Shown in pieces: positions 1-9,066 of a DNA stretch of 64,000 nt (the stretch's first letter is position 1; the number at the start of each line of letters is the position of its first letter). A program made the translations under genes and the position numbers. Source of the DNA: Hydrogenophaga sp. PBL-H3 (lineage in GTDB: Bacteria; Pseudomonadota; Gammaproteobacteria; Burkholderiales; Burkholderiaceae_C); NCBI RefSeq assembly GCF_010104355.1, contig NZ_CP044972.1, positions 4,268,001 to 4,332,000 of the forward strand. Reading direction: 5' to 3'. The notes beneath the pieces are model-generated. The model searched no databases, was not told where the DNA came from, and worked only from the letters and a program-made list of their open reading frames with translations.

Positions 1-437
1 ATGTCCAATGAGCCGAAGCGCATCACCGGCGTGCTGCGCGAGACGCTGGCGCTGCCGGTTTCACCGCGGCGGCGCAACACCGCGCGCACGCGGGCCAGCA
101 GCTCACGCGGCTCGAAGGGTTTGGGCAGGTAATCGTCGGCGCCGAGTTCCAGGCCGATGATGCGGTCCATCGGGTCACCTTTGGCGGTGAGCATGAGCAC
201 GGGCACGCGCGCCACGTCGCCTTGCAGCGCGCGGATGCGCCGACACACCTCCAGTCCGTCAATGCCCGGCATCATCAGGTCAAGGATCACCAGCTCGGGC
301 AGGACGAGTTGCAGCTGTTCCAGACCCGCTTCACCGTCGGCAGCATGGGTCACCTCGAAGCCCGATTGGCCAAGGTACTCGGCAACCATCTTGGCCAGAC
401 GGGCGTCGTCTTCAATCATCAGCAGCTGGGATGTCAT
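1..437 (-). CDS. OmpR-family response regulator, C-terminus beyond window
   Basis: Reading leftward from the ATG at 435-437 gives a receiver domain starting MTSQLLMIEDDARLAKMV. The acidic pair after MIED, the phospho-acceptor Asp in ELVILDLMMPGIDG, the Thr of VLMLTAKGD and the Lys of DYLPKPFEPRELL are the full set of REC residues. The frame runs open to base 1, where the linker to the expected winged-helix DNA-binding domain has just begun, so about 145 residues are visible and the output domain lies outside. REC sequences of this kind (LTAKG, YLPKPFEPREL) belong to OmpR/CpxR-type regulators, so it most likely acts as a transcription factor phosphorylated by a sensor kinase encoded to the left. 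The output type is inferred. Confidence 0.85.
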   Translation of the reverse strand, partial: MTSQLLMIEDDARLAKMVAEYLGQSGFEVTHAADGEAGLEQLQLVLPELVILDLMMPGIDGLEVCRRIRALQGDVARVPVLMLTAKGDPMDRIIGLELGADDYLPKPFEPRELLARVRAVLRRRGETGSASVSRSTPVMRFGSLD

Positions 438-537
438 GGATGGGAGGTGTTGGCGTGTATCAGGACCCCGCTAGGGTGCGGCCCAGGTGTGAACACGGGT
501 TGTGGTTGGCGTAAAGAAACGTGAATGCGGCGCTCTC

Positions 538-1926
538 TCAAGGTCGATCACCCACAGGTGCGACCTTGGAAGCCTGCCAGACGAGCAACAGCACAGGCAC
601 ACCCAGGCAGGCGGTGGCGGTGAAAAAGGTCGGGTAGTCAAAGGCGTCGACAAAGGCACCCGAGTAACCAGCGAGCCACTTGGGCGCGAGCAGCATCATC
701 GAGCTGAACAACGCGTACTGCGTGGCGGAGTAAGTCACGTTGGTCAAGCCAGAGAGGTAGGCGATGAACGCGGCGGAAGCCACGCCGGCGCTCAGGTTAT
801 CGGCTGAGATCACCAGCACAAGCGCGGTCACGTCGTGGCCATGCCCGGCCAGCCAGGCAAACAGCAGGTTGCTCGCGGCCGAGAGCACCGCACCCAGCAT
901 GAGCACGCGCATCACACCCAGCTTGAGCGACAGGGCACCGCCGATGAAGGCGCCCACCAAGGTCATGATCACGCCGAACACCTTGGTGACCGCCGCCACC
1001 TCGTCCTTCGTGTAGCCCATGTCCACATAAAACGGATTGGCCATGATGCCCATGACCACGTCGCTGATACGGTAGACACCGATGAGCGCTAGGATCAGAA
1101 CCGCCTGCTTGCCGTAGCGCTTGAGGAAGTCGGCAAACGGCTCGACCAGCGCGCTGCGCAGCCACTCGGCAGCGTTCTTCGACGGCGGCAATTCCACTCG
1201 CGCCGGTTCACGCGAGAACAGCACGGTGACCACACCCACCAGCATGCTTGCGGCCATCACCAGGTAGGCCGTGGTCCAGGCGGCCTGCTGGTACAACACG
1301 CCGGGCGCGGCATCCACCACGGCGGTCACCGGGGCCACCTCGGCACGCGCGGCGATCCACAGCACGCCGGCGCCCGCCCAGATCATGGCCAGGCGGTAGC
1401 CGGTCTGGTAGGTCGCGGCCAGGGCGCCCTGGTGACGCACGTCGGCCGACTCGATACGAAACGCATCCAGCGCAATGTCCTGCGTGGCTGAAGCAAAGGC
1501 CACAGCCAGCGCACACCACACCACCATGGTCAGGCCGGTGCGCGGATCAGACAGTGCCATGCCAACCAGCGAGGCCATGATGAGCCATTGCGACAGCAAC
1601 AGCCAGCTGCGTCGTCGCCCAAGCCAGCGCGTGAGAAACGGCAAGGGCAGGCGGTCCACCAGCGGCGCCCAGCACCACTTGAAGGCGTAGGCCAGTCCCA
1701 CCCAGCTCAGGTAGCCGATGGTCGTCCGGTCCAGGCCGGCTTCCCGCAGGCGAAAGCTCAGGGTGCCCAGCACCAGCAGCAGTGGCAGCCCAGCCGAAAA
1801 ACCCAACGCGAACATGCGCAAGCTGGCAGGCTCCAGGTACACGCGCACGGTTTCTCCCCAGGTGGGGCTGGGCTGCGGTATCGGCTCGGCGGCCTGCGGA
1901 GTTGTCACGGGTGTGGGTGGCGGCAT
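538..1926 (-). CDS. ampG: AmpG-family muropeptide permease (MFS)
   Basis: The 462-residue product has about twelve hydrophobic segments. It carries the typical AmpG start of the transmembrane region (FALGFSAGLPLLLVLGTLSF), followed by LSWVGLAYAFKWCWAPLVDR and the basic loop LGRRRSWLLLSQW. AmpG imports anhydromuropeptides from the periplasm across the inner membrane for cell-wall recycling, and in many proteobacteria this influences AmpC induction. The N-terminal 25 residues are Pro/Thr-rich and probably cytoplasmic. The gene is divergent from the M48 peptidase gene, whose exon 1 starts 47 bases away, so the two promoters must overlap. Substrate is inferred from family; other members of the PAT/MFS family are possible. 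Confidence 0.85.
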   Translation of the reverse strand: MPPPTPVTTPQAAEPIPQPSPTWGETVRVYLEPASLRMFALGFSAGLPLLLVLGTLSFRLREAGLDRTTIGYLSWVGLAYAFKWCWAPLVDRLPLPFLTRWLGRRRSWLLLSQWLIMASLVGMALSDPRTGLTMVVWCALAVAFASATQDIALDAFRIESADVRHQGALAATYQTGYRLAMIWAGAGVLWIAARAEVAPVTAVVDAAPGVLYQQAAWTTAYLVMAASMLVGVVTVLFSREPARVELPPSKNAAEWLRSALVEPFADFLKRYGKQAVLILALIGVYRISDVVMGIMANPFYVDMGYTKDEVAAVTKVFGVIMTLVGAFIGGALSLKLGVMRVLMLGAVLSAASNLLFAWLAGHGHDVTALVLVISADNLSAGVASAAFIAYLSGLTNVTYSATQYALFSSMMLLAPKWLAGYSGAFVDAFDYPTFFTATACLGVPVLLLVWQASKVAPVGDRP

Positions 1927-1973
1927 TGGCGGACCGTTGAGAGGGTGGGGTGCACTGGGGTGGGCACACCCCC

Positions 1974-1999
1974 ATGGCTTTGACTATTATTCATGTATG
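1974..1999 (+). other. Probable exon 1 of the M48 peptidase gene
   Basis: An ATG at 1974 opens eight codons plus two bases (M-A-L-T-I-I-H-V-TG) before the intron 5' boundary GTGCG at 2000. Joining base 1999 to base 4823 keeps the reading frame of the downstream peptidase. The last six bases (1994-1999) are IBS1 and bases 1986-1992 are IBS2 of the intron. No strong Shine-Dalgarno sequence is visible, only G-rich DNA about 9 bases upstream. Alternative in-frame starts at 1993 or 1997 would need a slightly different 3' splice site. Confidence 0.5.
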
Positions 2000-2972
2000 G
2001 TGCGACTCGAAGTCGCCACATAGTCGTCTTCATGACGACATTAACGATAGCCTGTTTCTCCTATGAGAGACGCGGGAAACGCCCTCTCAAAAGGGCGAAT
2101 TTGTGCAGCCGAAAGGCGCTCTTTTGGCTGCACCGGACAGACCCCACAACGGGGTATGAACGGTAGGTTGTGCCCCGCGAGGGGCACAACCAGTAGCTGA
2201 AAAGAGACAAATTTCTCTGCTCAGAGGTTTTATTGCGCGTGTTTTACAAACCGTTGCAGTTGGCCAATGTGCAGGCTATTCGTGAGCGGCACCGCTCAAG
2301 ATGTCTTGTTCTCAACTGAACCACGCTTGGAACAGCGTGTCCTCTTCCGCACATGCGTCTGGAGTAATCCGGGGGTGTGAAGCTGCGGGTAAACGTCCCA
2401 TGTCGCAAGACATACAGGCCGCACGTGAGTGCGTCCGACTTCCAGAACAAGCCTGGGAGGAGACGCGGGGGAAAAGGGTATGGGAAATGTAATGTGAACT
2501 CACGTCGGAACCGCCGTAAGAATAGACCAGCTTACGCTTGCATCCTTCATCTGAAGGGAGCTGGAGCCAAAAGGCAAGGTGCCAGGGAGTCGAGGGTCGT
2601 GCACCTCTGACTCGTTCCCCAGCGCGCACCCGGTGGAAAGTGAGTCCCTAACCCCGTCTGTCGGTCTGCCGACCGACAGGACATCTTGGGAAACGAGGTA
2701 AACCCGATGTATCGCCTCAGTCCTTCCGGACAGGGGCAGCCCGAACGCAAGTGAGGGCCATGGTGCAGCGGGCAGAGGACGTTACAAAAAGCGAATGGCC
2801 ACCTGTAATGGGTGGCATAGGGGTTCAAGATTTGCCCTGGGGTGAAAGCCCGCTGACTTGTAATAGGCATCGACCGCGCGAGCCGCGCGTGTCTTTCAAC
2901 AACCGACCCGGGGGGGCATCGTCCCTCCGGGGAAGATGTCCCTACCCGGGTCCTAACCGAACCGGAGAAGGT

Positions 2973-4724
2973 ATGGATTACATCGAGGAAGATTTCGATG
3001 CTGCGTCCCCGGGCGAATCTAATGGGTGGACTGCCATGGACTGGCGAGCCGTTCATTACTTCGTAGGGAAAGCACAAACGAGAATCGCGCAGGCAGAACT
3101 GGCGAAGGACTTCCGAAGAGTCAAACGACTTCAGAGAAGCCTAATCCGATCCTGGCAAGCCAAGGCATTGGCCGTCAGGAAAGTTACCGAGAACCAAGGG
3201 AAGCGGACCTGTGGCGTGGACCGCGAACTATGGAAAAAGCCAATTGAAAAACTGAACGCAGTCAGTCAACTGAACCTCGCTGGATACCGGGCCAAGCCGC
3301 TGCGGCGGACCTGGATTCCTAAAGCGGATGGAAGGAAACGGCCACTGGGCATACCGACTATGAAAGACCGCGCCATGCAGGCACTGTTCCTGCTGGCACT
3401 GGAGCCTGCTGCAGAGTGCCACGCCGACCCGAATTCGTATGGATTCAGAAAGGGAAGGTCAACGCACGACGCACGGCAACAGTTGTTTGTGTGCCTGGCC
3501 AAGAAGGCTTCGGCCCAATGGGTTCTGGACGCAGACATCACGGGGTTCTTCGACAACATCAACCATGACTGGTTGCTCGCCAACGTTCACATGAACAAAC
3601 GGGTACTGGGGCAATGGTTGCGCTGCGGAGTGGTGGATAAACAGCAACTGCAGAAAACGGAGGCGGGTACTCCCCAGGGGGGGATCATCTCGCCGCTGCT
3701 TGCAAACCTGACGCTGGACGGGCTCGAAGCGGGACTCACACGGTTCTTACAAGACCAACTGGGAACCACAAGAGCCAAAAAGGCCAAGGTTCATCTGGTG
3801 CGATACGCCGATGATTTTGTGGTGACGGGTGACTCGAAAGAGGTGCTCGAAACCATGGTCCGGCCTTGGGTGGAAGCGTTCCTGCGCGAGCGGGGACTGC
3901 AACTGCACGAGGGTAAGACGCGCGTGGCACATATCGATGACGGGTTTGACTTCCTGGGCTGGAATTTCCGGAAATACACGGGAACACTGCTCATCAAGCC
4001 CAGCCAGAAAAACGTGAAAGCGTTCTATGGCAAGGTCAGTGATGTGATCGCAAAACACCTCTCAAAGTCAAAGGCAACTTTGATCAGAGAGCTAAACCCA
4101 ATCCTCAAGGGCTGGGCGCGATACCACCACGGCGTTGTCGCCAAGGAGGTGTTCACCAAGCTCGACCATCAGATCTTCTGGCGGTTACGGCGATGGGGAA
4201 TGCGCCGACACCCACGATGGGGTCGAGGAAAGGTGTTCCTGTACTACTGGACACATGACCCGGGCCGCTGGGAATTTTTGGCGACCATACGCAACAGGCG
4301 GAAAGAGGCAATCCAACTGCAGCTGTACCACCTAGCCGACACGAAAATTGTTCGGCATAAGAAGGTCAAGGGGGAATACCACCCATTTGATCCCGCATGG
4401 GAAGTCTATCGAGAGAAACTGAGACGGGAACGGATGGAGCAATCCATCTGGAACGGTCAACGACTCGATCTGTGGATGAACCAAAACGGCAACTGCGTTC
4501 ACTGTGGCACCGAGATGAACCACGAGGACGACAGGCTTCATGACCACCACATCGTTCCAATACGGTTGGGTGGTTCGCACAGTCTGTCCAATCGCGTGTT
4601 GCTGCACCCATGGTGTCACCGGCGTATTCACGCCCTAGGTTTGGAGGTAACCAAGCCGGTCCCAGTACGGGGACTTAAATTTGATGAAGCGGCACAGGGT
4701 TTGCAACCCGTTTACTCCGCGTAG
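2973..4724 (+). CDS. ltrA: Group II intron reverse transcriptase/maturase with HNH domain
   Basis: The 583-residue protein is encoded in intron domain IV. The start at 2973 has GGAG five bases upstream; the frame is open back to 2751, but that part overlaps structured intron RNA. In order: RT blocks (RPLGIPTMKDRAMQ, YGFRKGRSTHDA, DADITGFFDNINH, GTPQGGIISPLLAN), the catalytic VRYADDFVV box, a maturase X domain (ILKGWARYHHGV), then a C-terminal HNH endonuclease (NCVHCG, HDHHIVPIRLGG, WCHRRIHALG). All key motifs are intact with no frameshift, so the intron could be both splicing- and mobility-competent. It should bind its own RNA, assist splicing and reverse-transcribe the intron at target sites. 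The stop at 4722-4724 lies 15 bases before domain V, the normal arrangement. Confidence 0.95.
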   Translation: MDYIEEDFDAASPGESNGWTAMDWRAVHYFVGKAQTRIAQAELAKDFRRVKRLQRSLIRSWQAKALAVRKVTENQGKRTCGVDRELWKKPIEKLNAVSQLNLAGYRAKPLRRTWIPKADGRKRPLGIPTMKDRAMQALFLLALEPAAECHADPNSYGFRKGRSTHDARQQLFVCLAKKASAQWVLDADITGFFDNINHDWLLANVHMNKRVLGQWLRCGVVDKQQLQKTEAGTPQGGIISPLLANLTLDGLEAGLTRFLQDQLGTTRAKKAKVHLVRYADDFVVTGDSKEVLETMVRPWVEAFLRERGLQLHEGKTRVAHIDDGFDFLGWNFRKYTGTLLIKPSQKNVKAFYGKVSDVIAKHLSKSKATLIRELNPILKGWARYHHGVVAKEVFTKLDHQIFWRLRRWGMRRHPRWGRGKVFLYYWTHDPGRWEFLATIRNRRKEAIQLQLYHLADTKIVRHKKVKGEYHPFDPAWEVYREKLRRERMEQSIWNGQRLDLWMNQNGNCVHCGTEMNHEDDRLHDHHIVPIRLGGSHSLSNRVLLHPWCHRRIHALGLEVTKPVPVRGLKFDEAAQGLQPVYSA

Positions 4725-4739
4725 TCAAAGGACGTGCAA

Positions 4740-4811
4740 GAGCCGTATGCGCTGAAAGGCGCACGTACGGTTCCCTGGGGGGGCTATAGTAGAAATACTA
4801 TGGCCCTACCC
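4740..4811 (+). ncRNA. Group II intron domains V and VI (catalytic core and branch point)
   Basis: Domain V is the 34-base stem-loop 4740-4773: lower stem GAGCCGTA / TACGGTTC, distal stem GCGC / GCGC closed by GAAA. Domain VI follows after a three-base linker. Pairing 4781-4791 with 4796-4806 plus 4777-4779 with 4809-4811 leaves A4808 unpaired as the lariat nucleophile. Both structures are intact. Confidence 0.88.
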
Positions 4812-5678
4812 TCCTGTTTCATCTGCGACTTCAAGTCTGACCCATTCCGCGCAACGCGGCCCGATCACGTCTGGTCGGCCCGCCGCGGCTTTCTGTTGGC
4901 GGGAACCACAGCAGCCGCGGGCAGTGTCCTGCCGGCGGCTGCACAGGTAGACGTGGGCCAGGCTTCGGCCCTGCGGAACCTGGTGCCCGCCGAAGAGCTC
5001 GAAGGCGCTGCCGGCCAGCAATACGCCCAGATGATGAGCGAGGCCAACGACAAGAAGCTGCTGCTGCCGGCCGGGCATCCCCAGGTTCAGCGGCTGCGCA
5101 ACATCGCGCGCCGCATCATTCCGCACTCGACCCAATGGAACAAGCGTGCTGTCGACTGGAAATGGGAGGTCAACCTGATTCGCAGCGACCAGGTAAACGC
5201 GTTCTGCATGCCCGGCGGCAAGATCGCCTTCTACACCGGCATCCTGGAGAAGCTGCAGCTCACCGACGACGAGTCCGCCATGATCATGGGCCACGAAATG
5301 GCCCACGCACTGCGCGAACACGCGCGTGCACGTGTTGCCAAAAGCAGCGCAACGAGCATCGGCCTGTCGATTGCCGCGCAACTGTTCGGACTGGGCCAAC
5401 TCGGAGATGTGGCCGCCAACCTGGGTACGCAGTTGCTCACGCTCAAGTTCAGCCGAGAGGACGAGACCGAGGCCGATCTGGTGGGACTTGAACTGGCGGC
5501 CCGCTCGGCCTACATGCCGCGGGCCAGTGTGAGTTTGTGGCAAAAAATGACTTCCGCCGGTGGCGGCGCCGGTCCTGGCTTTCTCTCCACCCACCCCAGC
5601 GGCCCCAACCGCATCCGCGAACTTGAAGCCAACGTGCCGCGGGTGCAGGGACTTTACGAGCAAGCCCGCAAAGGTTGA
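4800..5678 (+). CDS. M48 family zinc metallopeptidase, 5' end interrupted by the intron
   Basis: The exon 2 product has an N-terminal RRGFLLAGTTAAAGS segment that looks like a twin-arginine signal, then a secreted M48 domain with the zinc motif GHEMAHALREH and the downstream third ligand in EDETEADLVGLELA. It ends with the family's STHPSGPNRIRELE segment. Related proteins (LoiP/BepA-like and short M48 enzymes) degrade misfolded envelope proteins in the periplasm. In the unspliced sequence the first reasonable ATG is at 4800, inside intron domain VI. In the spliced message translation would begin at 1974 and exon 2 would begin near 4823. The frame stays open upstream to 4734 through domain V, but no ribosome-binding site is visible there. 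The gene converges on the DUF1631 gene, with only eight bases between stop codons. Confidence 0.85.
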   Translation: MALPSCFICDFKSDPFRATRPDHVWSARRGFLLAGTTAAAGSVLPAAAQVDVGQASALRNLVPAEELEGAAGQQYAQMMSEANDKKLLLPAGHPQVQRLRNIARRIIPHSTQWNKRAVDWKWEVNLIRSDQVNAFCMPGGKIAFYTGILEKLQLTDDESAMIMGHEMAHALREHARARVAKSSATSIGLSIAAQLFGLGQLGDVAANLGTQLLTLKFSREDETEADLVGLELAARSAYMPRASVSLWQKMTSAGGGAGPGFLSTHPSGPNRIRELEANVPRVQGLYEQARKG

Positions 5679-5686
5679 GAGACTCC

Positions 5687-8014
5687 TCAGCTGAGCAGGC
5701 GTTCGGGGTTGGCGTCGAGCTTGGAAAGCGCGTCTCGCGTGGCGCGCACGGTGAGCGCTTCTTCTTCGGTGGGCACCAGCAAACCCGCCTGCAGATACGA
5801 CGCGACCCGGATGGACTGCACCAGGAAACAGCGTCCGCCATTGGTGACAAACAAATAAAGCTGCCCGCGCTGACTGCGCCAGGCCAGTTGCACGCTGTTG
5901 AGCTTGCCGTTGTGGTCCAGGCCAAACCACGAACCAATCTGAAGCTCGATCGCCCAGGACCGCATCGCCTCGTTGGGCTGGCTGCCGCCCTGGTTGATCA
6001 CCTCGATGTTGCTGGCGTCCACGCCAGTGATCATCTCGATGCTTTCGTTGTCCAGGTCCAGATCTCCCAGCCCATCGGCAGGCAGGTAGTCCTCCAGGTT
6101 GGCCAGCCGCTGTGACAAATTGTCGAGCTGCTCCTGCGAGATCGGCTCGGTACGGGACATGAAGGCGTCAGCGAGCGTGTCGCTGACCGTTTTGATGTGC
6201 TGGTCCTGCATGCCGGTGGTGAATCCCAGCATGCCCATACCCTGCCGCAATCGCTGCAACAAAGCAGGGAGTTGCTGGATCACGCGGGCGCGGTCATCGC
6301 GATTGGGCTTGGCGCTGGCTGCCCACAGCAGGTCGGAAGCCACCTGCTTGAGCGCAGCGGTCTCTTCGTGGCGCAGGCCATATTTCACGCTGGCCACGGC
6401 GAGCACTTCCACCCAAACTTTGAAAAGGAATGCGCGCACTTCGTCGCGCACGGGCACGTCATCAAGCAGCTTGCGCAACTCGATCGTGTACTGCACCGAC
6501 AAGGTTTCCTTCTGCTCGACTTGCTGGGCCACACTGACGAACCGACTCGCACTGCCTTGCTCGCTCAGGTAGGTGGAAAGAAACTTCTGGAACTCGTCGA
6601 ACACCAACTGGAACACGCGCCGGCCGGTCTCGGGATACTGCTCGATCACCTGCACGACACGCTTGATCTCGGCCTCCAGCGCGCTCGAACTCACGTTCGA
6701 TTCGAAGCCCATCACGCACGAGCCCATGCGGTCGATCAGGCGACGGGCCGGGTGCTGCAAGGCGCTGAAGAATTCGGGCTCCGCCAATGCCACGCGCAAC
6801 ACGGGAATCTGCAGACGGGCGAACCACACCCGCACGCTGGGCGGAATACGCTCTTCGGCCAGGATGCTTTGAAACATCAGCGCCACCACCTCGATGGTGG
6901 CCTTTTCGGTGGGGGTGCTGGCCGCCTGCTTGAGCTCTGCCGTGCGCTGGCGCAGACCGGTGGCCGCCCTCTCCACATGGGTGGCATCCATGTAGACGGC
7001 TCCGGGTCGGCTGCTACCAGAAACGTAGTAACCGGCGCCCGCGCTGTCACCGGGCGTGGCCCTTTGCATGGCCTGCTGCAGGCCGGGAGATGGGGGCAGG
7101 ATCTGAGTGGCTTCGAAATCGCCCCCCACCTTGTCGATCAGCATGCGGCGCAGTCGGCCCACGACGCCCTGAGCGCGCATGCGAGCCCGCGCCAGGGGTG
7201 ACGTGCTCGTCATCAGGCGCGTTTCGTCCTGCACGCCCATGCCCGACGAGCCGGTGCCTGTGCGCGGCCCGGTCTCCACGGTGCTGTTTGCAGGTCGGAA
7301 CCCATTGTTGGCGGGCCCTACAGGTCTTGGACGGATCGGAACGGCGACCCCATCGGTGCGTGCGCCCGGTGTGCGTTTGACCAGCGCCTGCAGATCGATT
7401 TCCTTCATCACACCACTGGCGATCAGGAACTCGTTGGCGGCCTTATAGGCGTCGTGTAGTTTGGCGGTCATCACCGGCGCCAGTGCGTCCTGCACCAGAA
7501 GCCACGCGTCGCGGCTCATCTGGACTTCAAGCCACTGGTCCACCAGGATGCGAGCGGTCACGTCGGGAAGCAACACGTCGCCGCGAGGAAGTTCCTGGCG
7601 CCTTTCCAGGTACTGGATGCGAAGGCGCAGTTCGTTGAGCTCGGTGGAGGACTTTTCGAGCACAACCATCGCCAGGCGCGACGCCATGATCTGGTCGTCC
7701 ATGGCCCCCTCGGCCACCAGTTCCAGGGCACCAGACTGACTGAGTGGCTGGCCACTGCTGGACACGCGCGGAAGCAGGGTGCGCTGCAAAGCGCGCCGGC
7801 TCTGGTTGAGCCAGTTGGCCTGGTGGCGTTGAAATTCGGTCCAGGCGTCTCGGCGAGCCTGCCGGTCAACCGCCGGTCCGGCGTGATCCAGCAGCGCGGT
7901 CAGGCGCGTGTCGCACGCCTTGACCATTTCGGGAAGGGCACGACCCACGTGAACCACGAAGAGTTCACGTGCCTGTTTGGCCAGGGAAGAGACGTGCTGA
8001 TCGGGTGACGACAC
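5687..8014 (-). CDS. DUF1631 family protein
   Basis: This 775-residue, mostly alpha-helical, soluble-looking protein has no signal peptide or membrane segment. Sequence style and length match the DUF1631 family of beta- and gammaproteobacteria, whose function is not established. Recognisable parts are an N-terminal helical region, a Gly/Pro/Ser-rich linker around residues 230-280, a large helical domain with an FQLVFDEFQKFL stretch, and a short C-terminal beta-rich module (GSWFGLDHNGKLNSVQLAWRS, then LYLFVTNGG) that resembles PilZ-like folds. That resemblance is only a visual impression. It lies downstream of secF on the same strand but is separated by 83 bases, so it is probably its own unit. 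Confidence 0.8.
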   Translation of the reverse strand: MSSPDQHVSSLAKQARELFVVHVGRALPEMVKACDTRLTALLDHAGPAVDRQARRDAWTEFQRHQANWLNQSRRALQRTLLPRVSSSGQPLSQSGALELVAEGAMDDQIMASRLAMVVLEKSSTELNELRLRIQYLERRQELPRGDVLLPDVTARILVDQWLEVQMSRDAWLLVQDALAPVMTAKLHDAYKAANEFLIASGVMKEIDLQALVKRTPGARTDGVAVPIRPRPVGPANNGFRPANSTVETGPRTGTGSSGMGVQDETRLMTSTSPLARARMRAQGVVGRLRRMLIDKVGGDFEATQILPPSPGLQQAMQRATPGDSAGAGYYVSGSSRPGAVYMDATHVERAATGLRQRTAELKQAASTPTEKATIEVVALMFQSILAEERIPPSVRVWFARLQIPVLRVALAEPEFFSALQHPARRLIDRMGSCVMGFESNVSSSALEAEIKRVVQVIEQYPETGRRVFQLVFDEFQKFLSTYLSEQGSASRFVSVAQQVEQKETLSVQYTIELRKLLDDVPVRDEVRAFLFKVWVEVLAVASVKYGLRHEETAALKQVASDLLWAASAKPNRDDRARVIQQLPALLQRLRQGMGMLGFTTGMQDQHIKTVSDTLADAFMSRTEPISQEQLDNLSQRLANLEDYLPADGLGDLDLDNESIEMITGVDASNIEVINQGGSQPNEAMRSWAIELQIGSWFGLDHNGKLNSVQLAWRSQRGQLYLFVTNGGRCFLVQSIRVASYLQAGLLVPTEEEALTVRATRDALSKLDANPERLLS

Positions 8015-8097
8015 AATGCTTTCAGTATGACATGAAAGAATTTAGCCGCGAGGCGAGGAACGACTCTGCAAGGGTATGCATGCGCCGACGTTCACGC

Positions 8098-9051
8098 TTA
8101 AACCACAGCGCCCGCGTTCGGATCGTCCGGATCGCCTTCACTTTTGCTGGTGGACTTGATCAGGTCTTCGCGCTTGATGCCCAGCCACATGGCAATTGCC
8201 GCCGCAACGAACACCGACGAATAGATGCCGAAGCAGATACCGATGGTCAAGGCCAGGGCGAAATAGAACAGCGTCGGCCCCCCGAACAGCAACATGGACA
8301 GCACCATGATCTGGGTGGAGCCGTGGGTGATGATGGTGCGGCTGATGGTGGAGGTGATCGCATGGTCGATCACCTGGGGCGGTGCCATCTTGCGCTGCTT
8401 GCGGAAGGTCTCGCGAATGCGGTCAAAGATCACCACCGATTCGTTGACGGAGTAGCCGAGCACGGCCAGCACGGCCGCCAACACCGCCAGCGAAAATTCC
8501 CACTGGAAAAAGGCAAAGAAGCCCAGGATGATGACCACGTCGTGCAGGTTGGCGATGATGGCCGAGACTGCGTACTTCCATTCGAAGCGGAACGCGAGGT
8601 AGATCATGATGCCCACGATCACCAGTCCCAAGGCTTTAAGACCGTTGGCGACCAGCTCCTGACCCACCTGTGGTCCCACGAACTCCGTGCGGCGCAACGC
8701 AACGGTCGGGTTCTGCGCCTTCAAGGCGGCCAGCACCGTCTCGCTCTGCTGTCCGGATGACTGGCCCGCCAGCACAGGCAAGCGCAGCAAGACGTCGCGC
8801 GAGGTGCCGAAGTTCTGCACCGGCACGTCCGCATAACCCAGGGATTCGATCACCTTGCGGACCGACTCAAGATCGGCGGGTTGCTCGTAGGCGACCTCCA
8901 TCACGGTACCGCCGGTGAACTCCACCGAGAGGTGCAGACCGCGGGTGGTCAGGAAAAAGACGGCGAGCAGGAAGGTGATGGCCGAGACCGCGTTCAGCAC
9001 GATCGCGTGCCTCATGAACGGGATGTCCTTGCGGATGCGGAAAAGTTCCAT
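8098..9051 (-). CDS. secF: Protein translocase subunit SecF
   Basis: A 317-residue inner-membrane protein with six predicted membrane segments and a periplasmic P1 loop. Characteristic stretches are VEFTGGTVMEV near the N-terminus and GYSVNESVVIFDRIRE, the conserved TM4/TM5 region of SecF. With SecD it forms the accessory complex that uses the proton gradient to pull preproteins through SecYEG on the periplasmic side. It begins 15 bases after secD on the same strand, giving the standard yajC-secD-secF order. Length is normal for the family. Confidence 0.97.
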   Translation of the reverse strand: MELFRIRKDIPFMRHAIVLNAVSAITFLLAVFFLTTRGLHLSVEFTGGTVMEVAYEQPADLESVRKVIESLGYADVPVQNFGTSRDVLLRLPVLAGQSSGQQSETVLAALKAQNPTVALRRTEFVGPQVGQELVANGLKALGLVIVGIMIYLAFRFEWKYAVSAIIANLHDVVIILGFFAFFQWEFSLAVLAAVLAVLGYSVNESVVIFDRIRETFRKQRKMAPPQVIDHAITSTISRTIITHGSTQIMVLSMLLFGGPTLFYFALALTIGICFGIYSSVFVAAAIAMWLGIKREDLIKSTSKSEGDPDDPNAGAVV

Positions 9052-9066
9052 GATGCGATGCCTCGT

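Larger units (their letters stand above)
2000..4822 (+). mobile_element. Group II intron, apparently complete (about 2.8 kb)
   Basis: The 5' end GTGCG at 2000 fits the group II consensus GUGYG. CATACA at 2411-2416 is the exact complement of the last six exon bases (1994-1999) and reads as EBS1. GAGTAAT at 2362-2368 pairs with 1986-1992 (one G-T pair) and reads as EBS2. Domain V is the 34-base hairpin 4740-4773, with the AGC catalytic triad at its base and a GAAA tetraloop. Domain VI is 4777-4811, with a GAAA loop at 4792-4795 and a single bulged A at 4808, the expected branch point. The 3' end is placed at 4822 because the last bases are AT (AY rule) and the peptidase frame is then restored. 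That lies 14 bases from the branch A, longer than usual, so the 3' end is less certain than the 5' end. Domains I-III fill 2000-2970 and hold no other gene. Confidence 0.88.

Noticed and set aside
2030..2720. Small open frames on both strands between ampG and the maturase
   Set aside because: The DNA is explained as intron RNA domains I-III with EBS1 and EBS2; none of the frames has motifs.
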